Of a DNA stretch of 64,000 bases, positions 1 to 9,053 are shown in pieces; the stretch's first letter is position 1; every line of letters starts with the position of its first letter. Under the pieces are notes generated by a model that made no database searches, was not told the origin of the DNA, and worked only from the letters and a program-made list of their open reading frames with translations. Origin of the DNA: Eutreptiella sp. 'Long Island Sound 2002' (taxonomy: Eukaryota; Euglenozoa; Euglenophyceae; Eutreptiales; Eutreptiaceae); the NCBI GenBank assembly GCA_964036045.1, contig OZ038384.1, positions 49,886,843-49,950,842 of the forward strand, given 5' to 3'. The position numbers and the translations under genes were made by a program.

Positions 1-1531
1 CGGATCGTATCCCCCGGGAGGGGGCCAACGAAGTCGTCCCAAGGGAAGGGGTTGCGGGGCCGCGGCCGCGGCTGGTCCGGGAATAGGGAGTGCCCGTGGC
101 CCGCCTGGTCCCCGCGGTTCGCAGCCATGCGGGCGGCGAGGACCGTCAGGTACATGCCGTACTAGGGGTGGAGGAACTCGTCCAGGAGTTCCCGTTCCAT
201 CCCCTGCGCAAGCCGGAGGGGGAAGAGGCCCAGCCTCCGCAAGCAGGCCGGCCACTGGCCCAACGGCCCCAGCTAGGGGATGGCCACCGCCGCGTTACTT
301 AGCTAGCTGTCCCCCTGGCCTGCTCCCACTAAGGGCAGTCCCACAAGACGTGGACCTCGTCCTCCTGTGCCGCACCGCAGTGGGGGCACGTGGCCGCTGC
401 CGTCCACAGGGCTCCGGCCATGAGGCCGTGCAGCAGGGACTTCTCCAGCTCAGTGGAGGCGCCGTGCAGTGCCGCGCGGCAGGCCGGGCCATCTACCCCA
501 TCGCCCAGTCCCCCGAAGGTGACCGGGCGCCGCGCCTCCACCTGGCGCGAGGAATGGCAGCGTAGGCTGTACCGCACTCGGTGCTGGACCTGGTGGAGGG
601 GCTCCTGCACGAAGTGCAGCGGGCGCTCTTGCCCCGGCACATCCTAGCACCACCAGCCCTCACGTGGGCTCTACCCCAAGGTGGCCGCCGTGGTCATGCG
701 GGCCGTGCGGGGGGGCAACGTGCCTGTCCGGGGCCAAGGACATTGTCTTCTCGGTCCTGTCCAAGAGGCGCCGCGTCTCCCCGGTAATGCACACGCGGTA
801 CGCGCGGCTGCTCCGGCTGGCCCGGGTGGCCCAGCGACCGGGGGTCACCTAGGTTGTCACCCAAGCCATTTGGGAGTCGGGCGGCTGCCGCCGTCTCCAT
901 TCCCTGCAAGTCGGGGTCCATCACCGAGGCGACGGCCACTCCATAGAGCGCCAGCGGGGTGACCAGCGCGCTGATGGCCCGCTCCCGGCGGTCGTAGGTG
1001 GAGAGGTGGGGGAGGCGGCGGAGAGCGCTCCGGCCCGCTTCAAGGCGCCGGGACAGCACCGGCCCCGTACACTGGAACCCCCAATGGCGACATCTACGCC
1101 GGTTGGCGGCAAGTCTCCGCCAGCGGGATGGAGGGACACCCCGGAGCAGGACCGCCGGGGCACGCTGTTCCCCCTGGACCCAGGAGCAGGACTTGTCCAC
1201 GCGCACGTCTTGGCCCGTGACCTGCAGCCACTCCTCCGTTGTGGAGATTGCCCCCTGCAGGGAGGCCGCGCCCACGGCCACCGCCTGGGTGTCGTCCGCG
1301 TAGCCCAACGACCCCAACGCGGCGTAGCCGGGACCCGCGTCCTTGAGGGGTAGTGGGGCCCCCACCTCTAGATCAGCCGAAGTGTCCTCGTCTAGAACGG
1401 GGGGGCGGGGGGCGTCCGCGCGCACACCTGTCGGCAAAGGGAGTCCACCTCCCCACTTCCACATCGTGGCGAGCACATTCACCACGATCACCGACAAGGG
1501 GCAGCCTTGGAGGATGCCGTTGGTGGCTTGC
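1..1531 (-). pseudogene. Retrotransposon ORF2, 3' part: RT palm with YADD and C-terminal zinc motif
   Basis: Reading leftwards from 1531 the frame gives NGILQGCPLSVIVVNVLA, the conserved RT block before the active site, and then GYADD at 1302-1291, the catalytic aspartate pair. Thumb-like sequence follows, rich in Arg and Leu (SRRLEAGRSALRRLPHL). Further left, in another frame, CPHCGAAQEDEVHVLWDCP (about 390-330) matches the CxxC-x-H-x-C signature found near the C-terminus of many LINE reverse transcriptases. Frame changes between about 850 and 640 and stops near 300 show decay. The upstream part of the same RT domain resumes at 5503, beyond element E. Confidence 0.82.
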
Positions 1532-1533
1532 CA

Positions 1534-1562
1534 CCCTAGAGACCTATGTTAAAACCAATATT
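1534..1562 (+). repeat. Left terminal inverted repeat of element E
   Basis: 29 bases, perfect inverted match to 5473-5501. Flanked by CA, which is repeated after the right end. Confidence 0.9.
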
Positions 1563-1779
1563 TATAACATTTGGTCAAAAAGTAATGCATTCACCCAAAA
1601 TTGACCCTTTGGGGGCGGTTGAGGGGTATAGACGGGAAAAACTCTACCCCCCTGGGGTGCCTTACGGGATCGAGTGTCATTTCACCCGGGGGTGGGGGGG
1701 GTCTCACCTGCTTCCACGGAAAAAATATCAAAACAGTCCTCAGATTTAATTTTTCATCTTAGGTTTTCAATCAAAATTT

Positions 1780-4445
1780 GAAATATTAAAAATTAATGAG
1801 TCGCCGGCATTAATATTAACCTGCGAAAAATTCATACGTTGCCGCAAATGTTAACGTCCCCTACAAATGCACAACAACAAGCCAAACACACTATGGGGCA
1901 TTCATAATTCTTGTGCCTTATTTAAAGTGGATGCCCCCCTCCCCCTTTTTTGCACACACACACACACACACAATAATATTGGCACCCCTACACACCTGCC
2001 CCCTCCCACACACATCCCTCCCTAATCCTTCTTCTTTCCTCCCCTTGCCCTTGGGGTTTGGGTTTGGCAGGGTATGCCCCTTGCTTTCTGCAGGTCTTTT
2101 GGAGATGTTCGTCAAAAGAATTTTGCAGGCAACCAATCAAAAAAGCTTGGAGGTATGTGTGTCTTGTTGTCTGCCCGTGTGTGTGTGTGCGTGTGTGTGT
2201 GTGTGTTTGTGCGTGCGTGGGTGTGCACATGTGCATTGTGGCTGGGCTGTAGGGTGTAGATTGCCTCAAAAACGGGTAGCTCAGGCTTTGTTTGCAATGA
2301 CAACCCCCCCCCCCTTTGGTAGTGTGCTTTGTGGTGATGTGGCGTCTGGGGATGTGGTGTGTGGGGTTGTGGTGTGTGGGGATGTGGTTTCTAGGGTTGT
2401 GGTATGTGGGGCTGTCATGTGTGGGTTTGGCATGTGTGGGGTCGTGTGTGGGGGTGTGGTGTGTGGGGGTGTGGTTTCTAGGGGTTTTGTGCGACTGTGG
2501 TTTGCGGGGATGTGGCGTGTGGGGCTATGTTGTGTGGGGTTGTGGTGTGTGGGCATGTGGTCTCCCGGGCCTTGGTGCGTGCAACTGTGCTGTGTGGGGC
2601 TGCGGTGTATTGGGCCATGCTCTGTGGGTTTGGTGTTTGGTGCTGTGGTGTGTGGGGTTGTTGCATGGGTGGGTGGGGTTGCTGTGGGGGTGCATTGCGG
2701 CACTGTGATGGGTTGTAGTGCAATATGGGTGCAACAAATAGTGCAGAAGGGACTAAGGGCCATGATACCTTTTCCGACAACTTTTTGATTTCTTGAAGGT
2801 TAATATTAACCGTTCCTTTTAATATTTCGAACGCCGGTCTAAAAAGTAAATACTAACCTAGCAATATTAACGGTGGCGGCCGAAAAATTAACTCGAAACA
2901 ATGGGGGCAATGGGGGTCTTTGGTGTGTGCGCCTGCGGTGTGTGGGCCTTTGGACTGTCAGATTGGGGTGTGTGGGGTCGTGGGTGTGGTGATGCAGGGT
3001 ACAAGGCTGGGTTGTGAGGACATGTGGTGTATGTGGTTGTGGTGTGCGCGGCCATGGTGTGTGGGGCTGTGGTGTGTGGGGCTGTGGGGTGTGGGGCAGT
3101 GGAGGGTGGGCATGTGGTGTCTTGGGCCGCGGGGTGTGGGGCTGTGGCGTGCTGGGTTGTGGTGTTTGGGGCCGTGGTGTCTCCGCCTGTGGGGTGTGGG
3201 GCTGCGGGGTGTGGGGCCGTGTGGTGTGGGGTTAAGGCATGTGGGGCTGTAGAATTTGGGGCGGCATGTGGTGTGTGGTGTGCAGTGGTGTGGCCGCCCC
3301 TCCACTTGTTGCATGCGCCAAAAAACCACGAAAAACCGAAAGTCAAGTTTTCGAACCCTGGTATTAATTTTTGCAGTTTAATATTATCGGGCCAAATATT
3401 AATTAATATATTAAATATGATTTGTCGATGGCGTTAATATCAACCTACAAAAGTTAACTGACCGCTTGAAATATTAACCTGAATAAGAACATGCACAACA
3501 CAACGCGAAACACACCAGGGGGCATGCATCAGTGTTGTGCCACACCATTTGGGGATGCCGGGGGGGGGGGGGGTTGGGGGGCCCTTGGGCGGGGGAGGTT
3601 GCATACCACAGAGACACCACACAGCACTATAACACGCCCAACTTGGGTGGTGGGGGGAGGTTGCTCTTGGGGGTTATTGGACCTTTTGACCCAGATACCA
3701 CACCACAGCCCCACAGATCACCGCCCCACACACCACAGCCCCACACAGCACAGCCCAACATGGCACACCCCTAAAAACCAGACCCCCACACATCAGATCC
3801 CACACACAACACAATCCCAAGGGGGGGGGGGGTTGGCAGTGCAAACAAAGTTTAAATAGCCCCTTTATCGGTTTTCGGGCAATCTACGACCTACAATCGG
3901 TCCACAATGTAGACACATGCACCCAGACACACATACCTACCAGCTTTTTTGATTGGTGCAATGATCAAAATATTTTACCTATATCTCCAAAAGACCTGCA
4001 GAAAGAAAGGGGCATACCCTCCCAAACGTTAACCACAAGGGCAAATGAAGGCCAAAGGGAGGAGGTAGGAAGGATGTGTGTGGGAGGGGACGGGTGTGGG
4101 GGAGAGCCAATATCATTGTGTGTGTGTGTGTGTGTGTGTGCACGTGCGTGTGTGTTTGTTCCCACGCCATACAAGAAAAGGTGCATTGATGCTGTATATT
4201 TTGTGTGTAAAGCACACTATGGGGCAAGTAGAGGCGACAATGGAGTGGCGCACAAGTAGGTGGTCATCCCAAATGGCTAGCGCACCGCGTAACTAGCGTG
4301 ATACCCATTAGAACCCCTTGCGGTCATCAATCTGTTGCAAGACCTACAAAAAAAGGGAATGAATTTTTGCATTGACGTTAATATTAGATAAATTTTTCAG
4401 CGGGCGTTAATATCTTAGAAAAATCAAATATTAACCTCGAGAATT
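1780..4445. repeat. GT/CA-rich minisatellite blocks and fold-back inside element E
   Basis: A (CA)n run at 1954-1972 and a (TG)n run at 4119-4140 sit in two long segments (about 1900-2180 and 3900-4200) that are imperfect reverse complements. They share, for example, the CTGCAGGTCTTTTGGAGAT / ATCTCCAAAAGACCTGCAG strings. Between them lie two arrays of 12-15-bp GTGTGGGGCTGTG-like units (2310-2720 and 2920-3290) and an oppositely oriented CACACCACAGCCCC block (3690-3810). Short AT-rich spacers carrying TTAATATTAACC-like sequence occur near 1810, 2805, 3365, 3475 and 4380. Long frames here are repeat translations (Pro-His-Thr or Cys-Gly-Val) and are not genes. Confidence 0.8.
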
Positions 4446-5158
4446 TAACATAAAAACGAACGCGAGTCAAAAAGGCCGAATACCTGCCGGTTTATGGACC
4501 ACACGGTCGTTGGCGCGGCCATGTCCTTATCCCTGCATACGGCCATCCTAGTCACCCATAGGTAGACGGGTGTGTGGGCTCGTGCGCCGTGGTTGAGGAG
4601 CCCAATGGATAGTTGGGTCCAACTTTCACGGGCACACGGGTAAGCATCCCTGTGGAGGAGGAAAGTGAGCGGCCTCTTCCAATTGATGGTGTCCACAAGG
4701 TCGTGGACGCGATTGGATTTAGCGGGCCCACGATTGCAACGGCCAAGAGCGGCCGCTTGTGGGGGGATCCGCCGCGGACACAGGTCGATGTAGCGCAAGC
4801 GGCTTCACCAACTCCTTCCATGTGTCCGTGAAGCGGTCACATGAAGGGATGGGGCGGGGGAATGGGAGGCCCGTTGCGGCAGTGTAAGCGCCCCCCCCCG
4901 GCGGGTCATGAACTCCGACACATGCCGGAAGCCGCCCTTGGGGACATTCAAGTCCATAACTAACCTGATCAATTCGGGCGCCGGGAAGAGGATGGATGCA
5001 TATTGCTTTACGGCCTCTATTTGCTTGTTGCGGATGAGCGGGAGGTGGGCAACCTCCGTGGTCTCGTACCACCGGGCCTTGGCGAAAGGGGATGAGGCCA
5101 CCCACTCACCAAGGAGTTGGGAGACCAAAGGGTCCCGCAAACTCTTGGCGCCACTCAA
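4445..5158 (-). pseudogene. Unknown coding remnant in element E
   Basis: Two minus-strand frames look protein-like. One is 5158-4805, with ARWYETTEVAHLPLIRNK and an aliphatic helix ending LIRLVMDLNVPKG. The other is 4798-4445, with DTINWKRPLTFLLHRDAYPC and QLSIGLLNHGARAHTPVYLW. They abut with a frame change near 4800, so they may be one interrupted protein of about 230 residues. No family was recognised. It could be a captured host exon or a relic of the element's own gene. Confidence 0.4.
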
Positions 5159-5472
5159 CGCGTGGGCGTCATACTAAGCTCGAGAAGGGTGTCTCGAGAG
5201 AAAGGCATAACAAGACGTACACAAGGGGAAAAGAGGCTAGGAGTGGGGTGAGTGCGGGGACCGGAGAGGGATGTGTGGGGCTACATAACTACCTATAGGA
5301 CTATGCAACCCTGTAGCATCCCGTTAGGCACCCTTTGGCCACCCAAACACTTGATGTAGGCACGGTACGCGCACAAGCAAAGCGGTGCAAATGACCCAAA
5401 ATTGGGTTAACGTGTTAGTGTTTGGCAAGTTAATTTTTTACCCCCTTTCATATATCAAAAATTAAAATTGGC

Positions 5473-5501
5473 AATATTGGTTTTAACATAGGTCTCTAGG
5501 G
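5473..5501 (-). repeat. Right terminal inverted repeat of element E
   Basis: Exact reverse complement of 1534-1562. Followed by CA (5502-5503). Confidence 0.9.
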
Positions 5502-5502
5502 C

Positions 5503-5617
5503 ACCAACGGCCGAGGGCCTCGGCGACCTTGAAGGCCCGGTGGAGCTGCTTGTATATGGCCCTGAGGGAACGGCACGTGCCCGGGTGCACGCCAAACTCC
5601 AACCCCACGGCCAACAT
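5503..5617 (-). pseudogene. Retrotransposon ORF2, middle fragment of the RT domain
   Basis: A 115-bp island lies between elements E and A1. On the minus strand it reads MLAVGLEFGVHPG followed by an amphipathic helix ending KVAEALGRW. It continues the frame that stops at the A1 insertion (12143) and passes into NGILQGCPLS beyond element E. Its edges define the target sites: TG/CA for E, and AACAT on the plus strand for A1. The match in frame on both sides is the main evidence that this is one RT domain broken by two later insertions. Confidence 0.8.
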
Positions 5618-5643
5618 CTTAGGCGGCCCTATACGCACGTAGC
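5618..5643 (+). repeat. Left terminal inverted repeat of A1, after target duplication AACAT (5613-5617)
   Basis: Starts CTTAGGCGGCCC and matches the reverse complement of 12113-12138 over about 25 bases (CCTAT here, CCTTT at the other end). The same sequence starts A2 at 59667. Confidence 0.9.
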
Positions 5644-6297
5644 AAAATTGCCACAGTTCCCGAATGGGTACCACCCGAAAAAGGGGGCTGAAAAACCACT
5701 TTGAAAAATTGCACAATTGTGCTCTGCAGGGAACACCCCCAAAAACGTGTGAATTGTCCAAAATGACTGTGTGTAGGGGGTACAACATGTGCCAGTCAAA
5801 AGTCATGTATCCCCTTCAAATTTGGGCACTGCAGTGTCCATCCAAAGAAAAATCCAATTCTTCCAAATCATCCGCTGCTGCATTTCAAACCACACCGTAA
5901 AATGCAACCTAAAAAATGAAGCAAGGAGGAGGACAGGCAAACACATGCAAAACTCTGGTTTGCTTTTTGTTACCGCGTCTGCTGACCCAGTCACTGTGAT
6001 TGTATGCGAAGCGTCAAGAATGATGCACCACCAGTGGTGCCGACCAACAACGGAGGCGCCGCCAGTGCAGGCATTCCAACAATAAATGACAACAACAATG
6101 CCTGCAAAAGAAATGGCGCAGCAGGGGTAAAAAAATGGCGAGTCGCTGAGTTTGGGCACTGCAGCGCCCAAAATTACCAAAACATGGAAAAGGGCACCAG
6201 TCTCACACCTGCATAGAACAGGACGCGCGACAGTGTGCAAATCGAGGCGAAAAAACTACTGACATGGTCACAGGCAGTGCCAACCGCACAACGCAGT
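5618..6297. other. A1 3' flank between X and the left end, with two palindromes
   Basis: No convincing gene. It contains the palindrome copies at 5821-5839 (one base changed, GTGTCC) and 6151-6172 (GCAGCGCCC). A 145-codon minus-strand frame (6240-5803) crosses both palindromes and is conserved in A2. Its composition is not clearly protein-like and elements B and C have only non-coding sequence here, so it is treated as 3' untranslated DNA. Confidence 0.5.
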
Positions 6298-8972
6298 CTA
6301 CTTCTTCTTTGGTGGAGCCTTCTTACCCTTGGCCTGACCTACTTTGGCGTGAAACATATTGAGGGGGGTACTGTCCTTGGCCTTTTTGGCTGGCCTTTCG
6401 GGGGGATCATCAACCTCATCCCCACTGTCGTCGGAGGACGGCTTCTTCTTGCTGGGGGTGCTCCTCTTCTTGCTGTCACCACCTCCGACCAGCACGATCT
6501 CGTCATCCTCCTCTTCCTCCACATCGTCCCCCCCCTCCTCATCTTGCCCTTCCCCAGGCCGCTGCACCACAACTGGCATATAGTCCCTAATCCTTGGCAT
6601 CCAAGCGTCCCAGTTAACCAAGTAGACACAGTCCATCTCCTGCACATACGCCGCTAGCTGTTCACGGAATTCGTTAAACAAACCCTGGCGCCCAGTGAAG
6701 CAAGCTGCCAGACAGGGGGACTCAGGAAGGCAGGACAGGAGCTGTGCTGGCAATACAGCCGATGCTGTCAAAAGCAGGAGCCAGACTTCATCCTCGGACT
6801 GTCTGTCGCGTCGGGGAACAATACCAAGCACACGCAGGAGCCAACCAGCCGCTGCCAGACCAATGGTGCTGCCGTATGCACCCTGATCGCAAATGACAAT
6901 ATTGGGGACCTTCACCCTAAACTTGTCGGGGACACAGAAGCAAATAGTCCTGTCCTCGAACCGATAGGTCGGGTGACCGACTGCCTAATCAAAAAAAGAG
7001 GTCGTAATATATTGCCAGCCTCCACACTCTTGAGAGGCGCGCAATTGATTAACCAGGAACTTAACATCGGCCGCCATTCCACCAATAGCCACAGGTACCA
7101 ACTTCGCAGCAACCTTCAGCACCAATGGATGGATATCGTCAATTTGTTCCTTCGTACACTCAATGAAGACCTGTTGTCAAAAGCACATTTCATTACAGAT
7201 GGGCACTTGAGTGCCTAAAGTGACCAGCAATGCGAAATCGATCCGTTTCTTATGCCTAATGGTTGCATACCGCTTTGTACTCCCTCAATGCAATCGTATA
7301 CGGGATGGCCTTGCCAGGAACCAACGCAATTGCCTCTGCCCGAGCTCCGGTTGCTTCAGTCCCATCCTGCGGCTTGTTGAGCCAGATAGTTGTTGATTTC
7401 CCCCCATCAGTCGTTGTCACTGCAGTTTCCTTGACAGGCCTCGCCATCGCAATCCTCAGGTCAGCCCATTCCTCATCCTGCCACAGCGGTGCTTTCTGGA
7501 TAGTGTCTCAGCTTGGTAAGGGATTTTCGGCACTCCAGGTCCATTTCCCCAGTGACAATTTGGCGGCCCTCGGCGACTTTGCAAGCAGTTTGCGGACTCT
7601 TTGCATTTCATGCACGTTCACTGTTAGAACAGGAGACCACTAGTACCACTGGGATCGAAACAGCCTTACGTTGTGGGTTCGGGGGGGGGGGGGTCAAAAG
7701 CGATCGCGCCAGACCCAGCCGCCCCGTAAACATACGTCGAGAAGGATGGATGAGCGTGTTGTCCGGGTGAAGGTACAGCATCTCCCACAGGCGGTCCCGC
7801 TTCAACAGTCTGGCCTTGGCATGTAGTCCTCCGATCTTGGCCCCATCTCCAGCCATGTACAGCAGTATTTCATCCATTTGGTCGCCATGCAGTCCCGTCA
7901 ACGGCCGCAGAGTGTATGGGTTGAGCACTGCAGTGCAAAAATTAGGGTCGCATCGAGTTTTGGGCACTGCAGTTCCCATGAACACCAAAAGACGACGAAA
8001 ACAGGTGCTCAGAGGACATAATACCTTCACCGGCAGTCTTCTCAAAGGTGTCAATAAACTCAGCCACGCGGCCACCAGATATCTGCAGTAATGAGACCAG
8101 CGGTCTCCAATTTTTCCAGATTGAGTCCTGGCAGGGATACAGTGTTGGACAGGCCACAGGTACGCAGAGGACTGACAACGGTGGTCTCATCGTGCATCTC
8201 TCATACCACAGATGTTTTCTCGCCCAGCCGGCCACACTTCCGCAGAGCCACCAGCAGCATCTCTTTCGCTTTGCCCTTCTGCACTTCAGTCCAAATTCGA
8301 GCGGCCACTTGTCCCAAAACCAGCTTGCTCACTGAGTGTTGTACCGCATTGTGATCGCCTCCAATGATCTCTCTGATGTCAACAGGACAGTCGTGTCTGA
8401 TCTCCTCGCGGTAGACGTGTTGTAACCAGTCCGGCAGTGCCCGCGACTTCTCACAGTATTCTCGGTGAAGTCTTTGGAGTGCCGTCAAGATATGAGCCCC
8501 GCCCAAGCAGTAGGGAATTTCAGCTGATAGAAAAATGCACCACAGGGAGATGGTAGATGGGGGATATCATCGAGATGGGCACTGCAGTGCCCAAACGACC
8601 AGAATGTGTGAAAATTACAACACGTGTGTGACAGGATGGTAGTGTACCTTCGTTTCGCCATATGAGAATGTTTGAGATGGGCCGGCAGGGTGGATTTGTC
8701 CTCAGGCTTGCGATCCGCGATAGTACTGAGTCCTCGTCCCTCTCTCTGGTCTGCCCGCGCGTGAGGTCGGTGTCAAACTTTATCTTGGTCAGCTGTATCT
8801 TGACCAGTTCCTTTTTGATCCACGTTGTCCGGAATGTTTCCGTTGCCCGGTTTGTCCCCGTCCGCTTCACTGGAGCCTGCCCCGACTGCGCCCGTGTCTT
8901 CTCTGCTTTGTGAACGGCTTGCGATGCGGTCTGCTGCTCATCCCCTTCCGGCAGTTTGGTATCCGAAGGCAT
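6298..8972 (-). CDS. A1 protein X: ParB/sulfiredoxin-like N-terminus, Rossmann-like middle, acidic-basic tail
   Basis: Six exons can be placed with GT-AG borders: 8972-8648, 8523-8207, 8082-8025, 7927-7736, 7620-7271 and 7170-6298. They total 2115 bases, exactly 705 codons. Exon 1 has VKIQLTKIKF...GQTRERDEDSVLSRI, and the exon 1-2 junction gives YCLGGAHILTALQRLH. Together these resemble the ParB N-terminal fold (strand, R-box, GxxR/H-box, helix). Exon 6 has VFIECTKEQIDDIHPLVLK and LVPVAIGGMAADVKF, a strand-helix-strand pattern shared with B, C and D. The tail is a Glu/Asp run followed by Lys clusters ending KKAPPKKK, which suits nuclear localisation. TGA at 7510-7508 and TAG at 6987-6985 interrupt the frame, so this copy may be inactive or need readthrough. 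The ParB call is motif-based and unconfirmed. Confidence 0.6.
7928..8024 (-). other. Intron 3 of A1 X, whose 3' splice site falls inside a palindrome
   Basis: Donor GTATTATG (8024) and acceptor GCACTGCAG (ending 7928). It contains two palindrome variants, 7958-7979 and 7921-7940. The CAG at the centre of the second is the acceptor. Phase 1 on both sides, and exon 4 continues LNPYTLRPLTGLHGDQMDE. Confidence 0.65.
8524..8647 (-). other. Intron 1 of A1 X, carrying a perfect palindrome
   Basis: Donor GTACAC and acceptor CTATCAG, 124 bp. Joining the exons keeps phase 1 and gives a peptide in frame with the next exon. The palindrome GGGCACTGCAGTGCCC lies at about 8577-8592, near the middle of the intron. 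A2 has the same intron and palindrome at 61439-61458. Confidence 0.75.
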
Positions 8973-9053
8973 AGCTTAGCAAAGGGGCTAACAAAGGGTC
9001 ACACGACACACTACAAAAGGCCACAGGGCTGCAAATTGTTGATTTACAGGCTT

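Larger units (their letters stand above)
1534..5501. mobile_element. DNA element E, 3.97 kb, 29-bp perfect inverted ends, inserted in the RT gene
   Basis: The left end (1534-1562) begins CCCTAGAGACCTATGTTAAA and the right end (5473-5501) is its exact reverse complement. The element lies inside the RT coding frame. Removing it together with one CA (1532-1533 or 5502-5503) restores RT coding, so the target duplication is probably 2 bp. A short target duplication with ends rich in CCCTA is compatible with a CACTA-like element, but no CACTA transposase is visible. The interior is simple-sequence repeat (1955-4140) plus a coding remnant on the minus strand (5158-4445), so this is likely a non-autonomous element. 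Confidence 0.8.

Noticed and set aside
2300-3350. Long frames on both strands rich in Cys-Gly-Val or Pro-His-Thr
   Set aside because: They are translations of the GTGTGGGG minisatellite and read open in several frames at once.
5803-6240. 145-codon frame downstream of X in A1, conserved in A2
   Set aside because: A1 and A2 are near-identical copies, so conservation is uninformative. The frame crosses two palindromes and B and C have no counterpart.
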